In this document: piece after piece, positions 41,757-51,502 of the stretch
Position numbering within the stretch: the first letter of the stretch is position 1
Layout: every line of letters begins with the position of its first letter
NCBI GenBank assembly: GCA_965197635.1
Contig: CBDANN010000006.1
Coordinates: forward strand, 421,763-485,762
Origin: Bin87 sp965197635
GTDB taxonomy: Bacteria > Chloroflexota > Dehalococcoidia > Lucifugimonadales > UBA3495
DNA: 64,000 nucleotides
Reading direction: 5' to 3'
Translations under genes and position numbers: made by a program
Notes under the pieces: generated by a model
Told to the model about the DNA's origin: nothing
Databases searched by the model: none
Seen by the model: the letters and a program-made list of their open reading frames with translations, nothing else

Positions 41757-43523
41757 TCACCGCCCCATGGCATACCCGTCCCGCCGCAGGTCCGCGCCGC
41801 CGAAGAGCGCTCCGCGCTCCCGGTCGATCTCGATGGCGCAGAGGGAGCCCATGCGCGGCGTCCACTCGTTCCACACGTCCACGTCGTGGCCGCGCTTGCG
41901 GAGGTCGTCCACCACCGACGGGTCAATACGGGACTCGACGCCCACCAGGCCGGGCCGGTAGGCGTGGGGCCAGAAGGAGTTGGGGAAGCTCCAGGTGGAG
42001 GCGCGGGGCTGTTCGATGGCCTGCTGCACGTTCATGCCGAACTCGGCCACGTTGAGGAACAGCTGCACCATGGACTGGGGCTGCACGTCGCCGCCCGGCG
42101 TGCCGAAGGGCAGCCAGGGCTTGCCGCCCTTGAAGGCCATGGCCGGGTTGGGCGTGAGGCGCGGCCGCTTGCCGGGAGCGAGGCAGCTGGGATGATCCTC
42201 GTCCAGCCAGTTCTGCGAGCCGCGGGCGGACGCCATGAACCCCAGGCCGGGCACAATGGGCGCGCCGCCGAACCCGTCGCTGGGCGTGGCGGAGAAGGCG
42301 TTGCCCCAGCGATCCACCGCGCAGATGTACGAGGTGTCGGCGGACAGCGGGCCAGCCACCGCCTCCGGCTTGCGGGCGGCGCGGCCGCTGCCGGCCTGAT
42401 GGGCCCAAGGGTCGCCGGCGTCGGGCATCTCGGGGTTGGCGCGGTAGGCATCGATCTCGCGGCGGCGAATGTCGGCGTATTCCCGGGAGAGCAGGCCGGC
42501 CATGGGCACGTCCACAAAGTCGGGGTCGCCGTAGTAGGCGTGGCGGTCGGCGAAGGCGAGTTTGAGCGCCTCCAGCACGGTGTGGATGTAGTCGGCTGAA
42601 TTGTGCCCCATGCCATGCAGGTCACAGCCTTCCAGGATGCGCAGCGCGTGGAGGTTCATCGGCCCCTGGCACCAGGGGCCGCAGGCGTATACGTCGATAC
42701 CCTTGTAGTCAATCATGGGCGGAGTGTCCACGCCCACCGAGAAGTCGGCCAGGTCCTGCATCGATAGCCATCCGCCCTGGCTGCGGTGGAATGCGACCAT
42801 CTCCTTGGCAATGTCGCCCTTGTAGAACAGGTCTCGCGCCGACTTGATGGCGGACTCCCGGCCCTGTCCACCGGCGGCGCGCTCGGCGTCAATCATGCGC
42901 TGGAAGGTACGGGCCAGATCGGTCTGCACCAGCAGGTCGCCCACGCCCAGGGCCTTGCCCTTGGGATAGAAAATCTGCATGGTGCTGGTCCATTGGCTGG
43001 TGTCTCCCTCGTCCAGGATGATGTTGTCGCCGCTGCTCGATCTTTGACCAGCCACCAGGGCGCGGTGCAGGGTGGCCGGAATGGGGAAGCCGCCGCCGGC
43101 CAGTTCCAGGGCCGGCGTGACCACCTGTTCGAAGGTCATGGTTCCGTAGCGGCTCAGCGCGGTGAGCCAGGCGTCGGGTGCGGCGGGGGTCACGGTGCGC
43201 ATCACGCCGTGGGGCATATCGCCGTCCAACTCCCGGTGGAAGTAGTCGGTGGACGCCTCGCCCGGCCAACGACCCAGCCCACTGATCTCCTTGGTGTCTC
43301 CGCTGGCGGCATGGTGGATGATAATGGGAGCGACGCCGCCGAAACTGGTGTACTGTGGCAACGTCACGTTGATGACGATGCCCGCTGCCACGCCGGCGTC
43401 AATGGCGTTCCCGCCCTGCTCCAGGATGCGATAGCCGGCCGCGGTGGCGAGATAGTGGCCGGTGCTGACCATGTGAGAGACGCCGCCGACCAGGGGGCGA
43501 TAGCTATTGAGTCCCAATGCCAT
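41757..43523 (-). CDS. ggt: Gamma-glutamyltransferase family protein
   Basis: ATG at 43523 with GGAGG 6 nt upstream; the longer open frame is not needed. N-terminal part: STGHYLATAAGYRILEQGGN, AIDAGVAAGIVINVTLPQ, SFGGVAPIIIHH. The catalytic Thr is Thr397 in LSADTSYICAVDRWGN, the start of the small subunit after autocleavage. The lid/substrate region GGDVQPQSMVQLFLNVAEFG follows. 588 residues, normal. No signal peptide at the chosen start, so it may act inside the cell. It would hydrolyse or transfer gamma-glutamyl groups; homologues also act on other amides. Confidence 0.9.
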   Translation of the reverse strand: MALGLNSYRPLVGGVSHMVSTGHYLATAAGYRILEQGGNAIDAGVAAGIVINVTLPQYTSFGGVAPIIIHHAASGDTKEISGLGRWPGEASTDYFHRELDGDMPHGVMRTVTPAAPDAWLTALSRYGTMTFEQVVTPALELAGGGFPIPATLHRALVAGQRSSSGDNIILDEGDTSQWTSTMQIFYPKGKALGVGDLLVQTDLARTFQRMIDAERAAGGQGRESAIKSARDLFYKGDIAKEMVAFHRSQGGWLSMQDLADFSVGVDTPPMIDYKGIDVYACGPWCQGPMNLHALRILEGCDLHGMGHNSADYIHTVLEALKLAFADRHAYYGDPDFVDVPMAGLLSREYADIRRREIDAYRANPEMPDAGDPWAHQAGSGRAARKPEAVAGPLSADTSYICAVDRWGNAFSATPSDGFGGAPIVPGLGFMASARGSQNWLDEDHPSCLAPGKRPRLTPNPAMAFKGGKPWLPFGTPGGDVQPQSMVQLFLNVAEFGMNVQQAIEQPRASTWSFPNSFWPHAYRPGLVGVESRIDPSVVDDLRKRGHDVDVWNEWTPRMGSLCAIEIDRERGALFGGADLRRDGYAMGR

Positions 43524-43686
43524 ATTGACCTCCGCAGCAGGGCTGCGTGCAAGATGTGCCAACGCTGCCACGCAATCGGCAACGCGATGATTGTAGGCGG
43601 CAGTATAGGCTATCGGGCCGGCGGTTGCCAATTTGAACGCGCTGGCGCCGTGCTCGCGGCCGTCGTCATCGGATGCGGGCAGGCCC

Positions 43687-43695
43687 TGATATAAT
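43687..43695 (+). promoter_or_regulatory. -10 element just upstream of the NuoE-like gene (leaderless transcript)
   Basis: TGATATAAT ends 7 nt before the ATG at 43703, so transcription would begin at or next to the start codon. No Shine-Dalgarno is present, in keeping with a leaderless message. The -35 is weak. Confidence 0.5.
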
Positions 43696-43702
43696 CGCCG
43701 CC

Positions 43703-44224
43703 ATGAGTTCATCAGGCGACAAAACGCAACGGCGCGGACGCAGGGATAATGCGGATCCGGCCAGCGACGGCACTGCCGATTCGGAACGTCGGGAACGGCA
43801 GTCCGGGCTGCGGCGAACCCTGCGCGAGAGGTTCCCCGACCGCGCCAGAAATAATCTGTTGCCGGCTCTGCACCTGTTGCAACACGAGCACGGCCACCTG
43901 CCGGAATGGGCTTTACAGGTAGTGGGCTGGCATCTGCGGGTACCCGCATCTGAGGTGTACGGCGCGGCCACCTCGTACTCTGAGCTTAGACTCGACCCGA
44001 CGCCAGCGTTGTCGGTTACCGTTTGCACCGGGTTGGCCTGCTGGCTGGCCGGCAGCGATGAGTTGTGTGAGGTTGCCCAAGCCCAGGCGGGCAGTCACGA
44101 CGTGAACACTACCGCCTGCGCCTTCCTTTGCGGACTCGCGCCGGCCGTCAGCATAAACGGGCGCTGGCTGGGACGCATGGACTCGGGCCGTCTGACGGAA
44201 GCCATCGGGGAGGCCAGGGAATGA
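43703..44224 (+). CDS. NuoE-like [2Fe-2S] protein
   Basis: ATG at 43703. An N-terminal basic tail of about 45 residues, then the NuoE fold: LLPALHLLQHEHGHLPEWAL, VPASEVYGAATSYSEL. The thioredoxin-like ferredoxin has Cys108, Cys113, Cys139, Cys143 (VCTGLACW and TACAFLCGLAPA), matching C-x4-C...C-x3-C. 173 residues. Its stop overlaps the next start (ATGA). In complex I, hydrogenases and formate dehydrogenases, NuoE passes electrons from the NuoF FMN site. Here it forms a diaphorase module with the product at 44221. Confidence 0.88.
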   Translation: MSSSGDKTQRRGRRDNADPASDGTADSERRERQSGLRRTLRERFPDRARNNLLPALHLLQHEHGHLPEWALQVVGWHLRVPASEVYGAATSYSELRLDPTPALSVTVCTGLACWLAGSDELCEVAQAQAGSHDVNTTACAFLCGLAPAVSINGRWLGRMDSGRLTEAIGEARE

Positions 44225-45840
44225 CGGGGGTTGACTGCCAGACTGCCTGGGAAGCGTTGGCTACAAAAGCCCGCGACCGCATCGCCGGATTGGGCAACCC
44301 AACCAGGGTGACAGTCCAATGGGGTCATTGCACCCAGGCGGTGGGCGCGGATGTGGTGTACCGGCGTCTGGCTGAATTGTTATCCGGGCGGTCCGACGTC
44401 GCGGTGATTGCGGCCGGCTGCGATGGAGCCTGCTTTGCCGCCACCCAGGTGACGGTTGAGCGGCCCGACGGAACTATGCAGTTCTTTGATCGGATTGGCG
44501 GCGACGGCGACCTGTCCGACATCGTTGACGCAGCGGCCGATGGCAATGGCAGCAGCGACCGGGCGCGTCCGTCGTCCGATCTTGAGGCTTTTTTCACTTC
44601 CCAGCACATCGCGTTGATGGAAGGAATCGGGAGCGTTAATCCCGGCTCGCTGGACGAATGCCTGGCAGGGGGCGGCTACCAAGGCTTGGCGACGGCTCTG
44701 TCCATGACGCCGGACGCGGTCATCCAACTGGTTTTGGACGCCGGGCTGCTGGGACGGGGCGGCGCGTATTTCCCGGCGGCGAGGAAGTGGCAAGCGGCCC
44801 GACGGGTCGACGCGGCTCGCCGCCACCTGGTGGTCAACGCCGAGGAAGGTGAGCCAGGAGTTTTCAAGGACCGGCACCTGATGGAGGGCAACCCACACCG
44901 CATCATTGAGGGAGCGTTAATTGCCGCCTACGCCGCCGGCGCCGGCAACGTGGTGGTTTACGTCAACGCGGGGGCCGACCTGTCGGCGGAACGATTGGGC
45001 GCAGCGGTGGCTGACGCGCAAGATGCCGGTCTCTTCGGCCCGAACGTCCTGGGCAGCAAGTTCGAATGCGCGGTCGAGGTACGCCGGGGCGCCGGCGGCT
45101 ACGTGTGTGGCGAGGAAACCACCCTGCTGAATACTATCGAGGGACGGCGGCGGGAACCGCGACTGCGCCCGCCGTTTCCCACGGACGCCGGTCTGTACGG
45201 CGAGCCGACGGTAATCAACAACGCTGAAACGCTGTGCAACGTGCCCGCGATACTGACCGGAGGCGTGCGACGATTCGCATCCATCGGACTGAACGAGGCG
45301 CGGGGCACGCGGCTGGTATCGCTTAGCGGCGCGGTGCGGCGGCCCGGGTTGGCGGAAGTTCCCATCGGAACGACGGTGCGGCAGGCCATTGAACAGGTGG
45401 GCGGCGGGGTAGCGGATGGCCGGCAAATGAGTTTTGCGGTGGTGGGCGGACCGTCCAGCGGAATACTCCCAGCGGCGGAACTGGATGTCCCCCTACGCCC
45501 TGGGATGTTGCACGCCAGTGGCGTGGTGATGGGAGCCGGCGGCATTACGGTGTTCGACGACGGGGCGTCACCGGTGGCGGTGGCGCTGCGGCTGGCCGAG
45601 TACAACGCCGCCGAGTCCTGCGGCAAATGCACCCCGTGTCGTGAGGGAACGCCGCGCATCGCCGAAGCCCTGGCGCGGATAGCCGCCGGCGACGGGCAGG
45701 CGTCGGACGTTCAGGATCTGCGAGACTTGTCAGAGATTGTAGGCGTGGCGTCGCTGTGCGGTTTGGGCCAGATGGCGGGCAACCCAGTGAACAGCCTGCT
45801 GCACTTCTATGGAGTTGAGCTGGGGATTGACAACGGTTGA
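44221..45840 (+). CDS. NuoF-like NADH-binding (diaphorase) subunit
   Basis: ATG at 44221, ATGA overlap with the NuoE-like gene. An N-terminal thioredoxin-like ferredoxin part (VTVQWGHCTQAVGADVVYRR), then the NuoF core: LLGRGGAYFPAARKW (FMN/NADH glycine-rich), LVVNAEEGEPGVFKDRHLME, GAGGYVCGEETTLLNTIEG, the SLBB region and the 4Fe-4S motif ESCGKCTPCREG with a later Cys (SLCGLGQ). 539 residues. It oxidises NAD(P)H through FMN. No NuoG, hydrogenase or formate dehydrogenase gene is adjacent, so the electron partner is unknown. Confidence 0.9.
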   Translation: MTGVDCQTAWEALATKARDRIAGLGNPTRVTVQWGHCTQAVGADVVYRRLAELLSGRSDVAVIAAGCDGACFAATQVTVERPDGTMQFFDRIGGDGDLSDIVDAAADGNGSSDRARPSSDLEAFFTSQHIALMEGIGSVNPGSLDECLAGGGYQGLATALSMTPDAVIQLVLDAGLLGRGGAYFPAARKWQAARRVDAARRHLVVNAEEGEPGVFKDRHLMEGNPHRIIEGALIAAYAAGAGNVVVYVNAGADLSAERLGAAVADAQDAGLFGPNVLGSKFECAVEVRRGAGGYVCGEETTLLNTIEGRRREPRLRPPFPTDAGLYGEPTVINNAETLCNVPAILTGGVRRFASIGLNEARGTRLVSLSGAVRRPGLAEVPIGTTVRQAIEQVGGGVADGRQMSFAVVGGPSSGILPAAELDVPLRPGMLHASGVVMGAGGITVFDDGASPVAVALRLAEYNAAESCGKCTPCREGTPRIAEALARIAAGDGQASDVQDLRDLSEIVGVASLCGLGQMAGNPVNSLLHFYGVELGIDNG

Positions 45841-45918
45841 CCACCGATTGCCCGGGGTTTAGACTCATTGCATTATGAATTGCTGTGGCGACACTGCTCC
45901 CGGATGGGCGACGCGCGA

Positions 45919-45945
45919 GGGCGGATTTTCCGCCCTTTTTGTTTG
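45919..45945 (+). terminator. Rho-independent terminator after the NuoEF pair
   Basis: GGGCGGA-TTT-TCCGCCC is followed by TTTTTGTTT. A 7-bp GC stem with a T tract, 79 nt after the stop at 45840 and before the aquaporin gene. Confidence 0.8.
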
Positions 45946-45978
45946 TCCCAAGCGTATCGGGACGGCGGCAGGCTGGGG

Positions 45979-46677
45979 ATGCACTCGCTAGCGCAGCGGT
46001 TGGTTGCGGAGGTGGTGGGCACCGCCTTCCTGCTGATGGCGGTGGTGGGCAGCGGCATTGCAGCGCAGCGGCTCAGCCCTGGCGACGTTGGACTGCAACT
46101 GTTCGAAAACGCGGTGGCCACGGCCTTTGCGCTGATGGCGCTGATCTGGGCTTTCGGGCCGGTGTCGGGCGCCCATTTCAATCCAGCGGTAACGCTGGCC
46201 GACGTGGTGTTGCAGAAACGCCGCGTCGTTGAGGGGGTCGCCTACGTCGGGGCACAGGTAGTCGGCGGCATCGCCGGAACAATACTCGCCAACCTGATGT
46301 TCGCCCTCCCGCCGGTCAACTGGTCAACCAAGGTTCGCGGCGGCCCCGATCAGTGGCTGGCAGAGGTCATCGCCACCCTGGGCTTGCTGGCAGTGATATT
46401 CCTGATGCCGCGCAGCCGTGGCGCGTTGACCGCGGTGTCGGTGGGAGCGTATATCGGGGCGGCCTATTTCTTCACATCGTCAACCAGCTTCGCCAACCCG
46501 GCGGTTACGGTAGGCCGAATGTTCTCGGACACCTTCGCCGGGATATATCCCGGCTCGGCACCGCTATTTGTCGTGATGCAACTGGTGGGTGCCGGTTTGG
46601 CTATCGGACTGGTGTGGTTCCTTCGGGAACGTAAATCCAGCCCTCCAGTTGAGCGTCGGCAAGCTCGTCGTCAGTAG
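45979..46677 (+). CDS. Aquaporin / MIP-family channel
   Basis: ATG at 45979 (MHSLAQRLVAEVVGTAFLL); an open frame to 45868 crosses the terminator and is rejected. Six helices and the two half-helix signatures HFNPAVTLADVV and FANPAVTVGRMF (NPA motifs). The first helix LVAEVVGTAFLLMAVVGSG has the typical ExxGT. 232 residues. The second NPA is preceded by SSTSFANPA, as in AqpZ/AqpM and ArsB-linked types. It conducts water or small neutral solutes. The 3' end overlaps the convergent DUF429 gene by 77 nt. Confidence 0.9.
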   Translation: MHSLAQRLVAEVVGTAFLLMAVVGSGIAAQRLSPGDVGLQLFENAVATAFALMALIWAFGPVSGAHFNPAVTLADVVLQKRRVVEGVAYVGAQVVGGIAGTILANLMFALPPVNWSTKVRGGPDQWLAEVIATLGLLAVIFLMPRSRGALTAVSVGAYIGAAYFFTSSTSFANPAVTVGRMFSDTFAGIYPGSAPLFVVMQLVGAGLAIGLVWFLRERKSSPPVERRQARRQ

Positions 46678-47452
46678 GGTGGCGAAAACGGGAGCAATCC
46701 AGCGCCCATTCCGCCGCGCCCACCGCCGCCGCCACGGCATCCAGGCAGTCGTGGTTACCGCGGCAGTCGTCTTGTACGTCCGACAGGTTGGCGATGCACA
46801 CGCCTGAGTTGGCAGCCAGTGAGCCGAGGATTTCGTCGCGCAACTGCATGGCGCGCTGGCCGTTCTTGTACCTTTTGTAGGGTAAACCAACAGACTTGAG
46901 GAATGCGCCGGGCATCAGCTCCAAAAGAGTGACTGTCTCAGACGGAGCGCCGCCGGGCCGTAAGGGTGGGACGTACCAACGGCGAGGTTGCTCCATGTGC
47001 CAACGATGCAGCAACCGGATGCCGTGGTAGGTCATGGGCAGCATGTTGGGGTTCACGCTGTGGAGCGGCGAGTAGCTTTCGCGGTGATACTTCAGGTCGC
47101 CGGCACGCTTGGGTTCCCCATGCTCGGCGACAAATTGGTTGCGCTGGGCGATAAAGTCGTCGATGCCCATGACGGTCACGACGTCCCAGAGGTCGGGCAT
47201 GGCAGCGTGAGAGGAAAACGCCCCCAGCCGCTCGGCGAATTGTCGTGGCACGCCGAAGGGGAAGTCCAGGGCAGCGACAGCGGGAGTGGGGATTACCGGA
47301 AACAAGCCGCCAAGTTCAGCCCGGCGGATTCGCTGGACGCTATTGAGGGTAAGTGTCTTGTTTCCATCCAGCCACCCCCGCGCGACCCAGGTATTGGTGT
47401 CGGCGCGCGCGCCGCTGAAGTCAACGCCGATGATTGTGGTCAGGATACTCAT
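46601..47452 (-). CDS. DUF429-family protein
   Basis: ATG at 47452 (MSILTTIIGVDFSGARADTN). The start GVDFSGA is the DUF429 signature (RNase-H-like fold with an early Asp). Later: AALDFPFGVPRQFAERLG, a central LLELMPGAFLKSVGLPYKRYKNG and DDCRGNHDCLDAVAAAVGAA (Asp-x2-Ala helix). 283 residues, normal. Function unproven; a nuclease or phosphate-transferring role has been suggested from the fold. Confidence 0.8.
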   Translation of the reverse strand: MSILTTIIGVDFSGARADTNTWVARGWLDGNKTLTLNSVQRIRRAELGGLFPVIPTPAVAALDFPFGVPRQFAERLGAFSSHAAMPDLWDVVTVMGIDDFIAQRNQFVAEHGEPKRAGDLKYHRESYSPLHSVNPNMLPMTYHGIRLLHRWHMEQPRRWYVPPLRPGGAPSETVTLLELMPGAFLKSVGLPYKRYKNGQRAMQLRDEILGSLAANSGVCIANLSDVQDDCRGNHDCLDAVAAAVGAAEWALDCSRFRHPTDDELADAQLEGWIYVPEGTTPVR

Positions 47453-48581
47453 ACGGGTGCGAACGGCGGATTGGGGTTTTAGGGCTCACAGAAGGGGAGG
47501 TTCAATCGGTACCGGTCGCTTATGTGCATACCTCTACAACTCCCGGGCATACAGCCGCTCAATGGGTTGCCGCCGAGGAAGACTGTTGTCAAGTTGGTCA
47601 AGTTGTCTAACTCCGGCGGTATGGCGCCGGTCAAATGGTTGTCGCTGAGCCCCAGTGATCCCAGGTTGGTCAGGGATCCCAGCTCAGACGGTATTTCGCC
47701 GCTCAATTGATTGTCGCTGAGCTGCAATGATACCAGGTTGGTCAGGTTGCCCAGACCAGGCGGCAGGGAGCCGCTGAAATGGTTTCCACTGAGATCCAGA
47801 GCGCGCAGGCCGGTCATGCCGAACAGTTCCGAGGGTATGGCGCCGCGCAACTGGTTATCCCTGAGCTTCAGGATTGTCAAGTTGGTCAGTTCGCCCAATG
47901 CCGGAGGTATTGAACCGCTCAGCTGATTATCCTCCAGGTACAAATAGGCCAAGTTGGCGAGATTGCCCAACTCAGACGGTATCGCGCCGCTGAGTTGATT
48001 GCCATCGAGTGACAATTCGACCAAATCGGCAAGATTTCCCAATCCCGGCGGTATCTCCCCGTACAACCTATTGTAGGTGAGCGACAACTGGGTGAGATTA
48101 GTCAAGTAGCTCAACTCCGGGGGTATCTCCCCGTACAACCTATTGCCGTCGAGCGACAACTGGGTGAGATTGGTCAAGTTGCCCAACTCCGGGGGTATCT
48201 CTCCGCCGAGCCAATTGCTAACCAGCAACACTTGCTGCAAGTTGGACAGGTGGCCCAGCTCCGGCGGTATCTCCCCACTCAACTGGTTGCTCTCGAGGTT
48301 CAGCCGTACTACACGACCGTCGCCATCCGCAGTTACGCCATACCACTCGTCGATGGGAGCTTCGGTCAACCAATTGCTGTTGTCTTTCCAGTTGGGTCCG
48401 TCGGTGGCATTGTAGAATGCGACCAGCGCGGCGCCATCGGCGGTCAGCCCCGGTGGTCCCTCGGCCGGCGTTGCGTCCAGTTGATCGCAGAACGGCAGAC
48501 CGAGTAGGGCCAAGTCCTGAGTTCTCGCATCCCGCAACCGTTCCGGTATGCATCCGTGCAGCGAATTCTCCCCCAGCCTAA

Positions 48582-50002
48582 TATTACAGTCGCTCTTGAG
48601 GAGCAGGTTTCTGAAGGTGTCTCCGGTAGTGACATTGCATGGCCCGGGCTTGGTGCCACCGTCTCCATCCCGACCAGTGGATGGTCAGGGCAGGACTGCC
48701 ACGGGGCAGCCACAGCAGCCGGCACAGCAACCGTCTGACCTCGGGCACGGTCAGTGGGATGAGTTCTCCCGGGAACATATCCCCTTTTTACCATCGCCAC
48801 CGGCGGCATAGGACCGGATTACCGCCAGAAAGGCATGGGCCAGCAGCGCCAGGGTGATGTGCCGGTGCCAGCCGACCCACCGGCGCACCTCATACTCATC
48901 CAGCCCCACCTCCTGTTTGGCCTCCTTGAAGGCGTCTTCGATGATCCACCGGGTGCCCGCCACGCGCACCAGTTCCGCCAGCGGCGTTTCCGCTGCGCCA
49001 AAACAGGCGTAGTAGGCCAGGTCATCAGGATCGGCAATGCTGCGACGCACCAGCAGCCAACGCCCCTGATCCAGTGCTGACCAGGGTCCTATCGGCAACC
49101 AACCCCAATCGTAGAGGCGCGGCCCCTTGCTGCCCTCACCAGCGCTCAGGCGTTGCCACCGGTCATCGGGTATCTGCTGGGCCAGTTCACGGGCCGCCAC
49201 CTGTGCCGAGCCATCCTCCGTATCCGCCCACAGCGGCTCGTTGTTCTTCACCGCCAGCACGTAGGGCAGGGCCTGCTCCTCCAGCCACCGCCGCAGTTTC
49301 CGGTCATTGCCGTACACCGTATCCCCCGTTACCCAGGCAAAGGGCACCCCAACCGCCACCGCGCGGGCGATCATCTCCTGAGCCAGTTGTGCCTTGGTAT
49401 GAAAGACCACCCCTTCCGGGACACCGGCTTCCCGCCGCCGCTCCACATCCTCCGCCCATTCCTGGGGCAGATACAGCTCCCGATCCAGAAAGGCCGCGCC
49501 CCGTCGGCTGCCATAGGCCAGGAACACTCCGATCTGACAGTTCTCCACCTTCCCCGCCGTGCCGCTGTACTGACGCTTCACCCCCACCGACTTCCGGCCT
49601 TGCTTCAGAAACCCCGTCTCATCCACCACCAGCACCCCGCCGGGATCGCCCAAATGCTCCACCACGTACCCTTGCAGGTCGTCCCGCACCTGGTCCGCGT
49701 CCCAGTGGTACACCGCCAGCAGACGCTGCACACCGTCGGGCGTGGCGTCGCCAGCATATTCGGCCAACTGCCACCCGTTCTTGCGCTCCACCGACCCCAG
49801 CAATCCTTTCAGGTACGCCAGCACCCGCTGACGAGACTCACTACGGCTGAAACGCGACGCGATACGCCCGTGCAGCTCCTGGAGCCCAGCCTCCCACTCC
49901 AGCGCTTCCTCTCGCTCCAGTAATGTCTGACCCATTTCCAACTCCTCCGCTCTCACCAGTAATCATGGGCCTATCCTACCAAAGGCAAGCGCGACTGTAG
50001 TA
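48582..50002 (-). mobile_element. IS701-family insertion sequence
   Basis: The ends are inverted: TACTACAGTCGCGCTTG (minus strand from 50002) and TATTACAGTCGCTCTTG (plus strand from 48582). The flanking 4-bp CTAA on the plus strand (48578-48581 and 50003-50006; TTAG on the gene strand) matches the YTAR target rule of IS701. 1421 bp. Inserted in the LRR gene in the same orientation as the gene. Confidence 0.9.
48584..49935 (-). pseudogene. IS701-family transposase, frameshifted near the C-terminus
   Basis: ATG at 49935 (MGQTLLEREEALEWEAGL). DDE_5-type domain: GGVLVVDETGFLKQGRKSVG (first Asp), VPFAWVTGDTVYGNDRKLRR (second Asp) and WIIEDAFKEAKQEVGLDEYE (Glu). After AAGGDGKKG the frame goes to a false stop at 48751. 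One base off, DMFPGELIPLTVPEVRRLL and WRRWHQARAMQCHYRRH continue to the TAA at 48584-48586, the family's normal ending. The break lies in an A/G homopolymer near 48785. About 450 residues if repaired. Confidence 0.85.
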
Positions 50003-51502
50003 CTAAGCCATCTCAGACTGGATAGGCCGTTCAGCTCCGGAGGTATCTTTCCGCACAACCGATTGTTATCGAGTTCCAGCCGCCAAACGTTGCTGAGGTT
50101 GCCCAGTTCCAAGGGTATCGCACCGCTCAGCCCGTTATCGTCGAGGCGCAACTTTTCCAGAGTGGTGAGGTTGCCCATTTCCGGGGGTATCGGACCGCTC
50201 AGTCGGTTTCCGCTCAGGGAAAGTTCTCTGAGATTGGCGAGCTTGCCCAACTCCGGCGGCACTGGACCGCTCAACAGGTTGTGGCCGAGGCCCAGCTCGG
50301 TCAGGTTGGCAAGGTCGCCCAGCTCCGGCGGTACCGGGCCGGTCAACTGATTGTTCCAGATTTCCAACTTTGTCAGCCTGGTGAGACCGCCCAGTTCCGG
50401 CGGTATCGGGCCGCTCAATTGGTTATCATGGAGGGACAGCCTTTCCAAGTTGGCAAGGTTGCCCAGTTCCAGCGGTATCGTGCCGGTCAACTGATTACCC
50501 CAGATTGCCAATTCCGTCAGCCTGGTTAGGTTACCCAATTCCGACGGGAGCGGGCCGCTGAGCCAATTATTGTGGAGATGAAGCCAGTAGATACTGGTCA
50601 GATTGCCCAGCTCCGGCGGGATTGCGCCGTGCAGTTTGTTATTGGCGAGCCACAATGCGGTCAGATTGGCAAGGTTGCCCAACTCCGGCGGTATCTCCCC
50701 GCTCAAACAGGTAGCACCGAGATACAAATAGGTCAGATTGGTCAGGTTGCCCAACTCCGGCGGTATGGCGCCATGTAACTTGGTGCCGTTGAGCCATAGT
50801 TCGGTAAGGTTGGCAAGGTTGCCCAATTCCGGCGGTATCGTACCGCTCAAATCGTAGTTCCAAGCGAGGCTCAGCGTGGTCAGATTGGAAAGGTTGCCCA
50901 ACTCGGGAGGTATAGCGCCGCTCAACTCATTGCCTTCGAGGATCAGCCTCTCCAAATTGGCGAGGCTGCCCAGCTCCGGGGGTATCGTACCGTCCAACCG
51001 GTTGCTTCCGAGTTTCAGCTCAACGACATCGCCTTCCTCGTTGGTGGTCACGCCGTACCATTCGCCAATTGGCGCGTCGGTCAGCCAGTTGGTGCTGTCG
51101 CTCCAGTACCAACCAGTGGTGGCATTGTAGAGCGCGACCAACACAGCGGCCTCCCCTTCCAGGGACGGGGGTTCCGACGTTGTTGCAGCGGAAGCGTCCG
51201 ATGCTGGCCCAGCGTAGCCGGCCAAGGTTACGGCTACCCAGAGCAGCGCTGCCAAGCATAGGGTTCGGCAGCGTAGTTTGCCGGATCGCCGCGTGGCTTC
51301 GATGGGAAACGTTGGCGCTTTGGTGAACATTATGGGCATATCCTGAAGAAGGAACGTCGTTGGTTAGTCTATCGCCTTGCCGTGTTGAATGCCGCCACAA
51401 TCCCGCAGGTTGCGCGTGGAAACAAAACGGTTAGAATACCAACGGGCGGATGTTAGCACACTGCCAATGCCCAGTTGTTTTCAATAAAGGAGCCAAGCGA
51501 AT

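Larger units (their letters stand above)
47479..51339 (-). pseudogene. Secreted two-module leucine-rich-repeat protein, split by IS701
   Basis: ATG at 51339; a signal segment (LCLAALLWVAVTLAGYAGPA) is followed by an N-cap (AVLVALYNATTGWYWSDSTN). Module 1 has 14 repeats of about 24 residues (xxLxLxxNxLxGxIPPELGxL) and a cap LGENSLHGCIPERLRDA...LPFC. Module 2 begins with its own N-cap (ALVAFYNATDGPNWKDNSNW), 10 repeats and a cap ending NLPFCEP. IS701 lies between SSLRWL and RLGENSL. Removing it and one TTAG copy leaves 812 codons without a stop. Plant-type LRRs are protein-binding surfaces, here extracellular. Each half is an open frame, so truncated products are possible. Confidence 0.85.

Noticed and set aside
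47500..51100. Regularly spaced repeats resembling a CRISPR array
   Set aside because: The roughly 72-nt period is leucine-rich-repeat coding sequence; units vary and there are no spacers.
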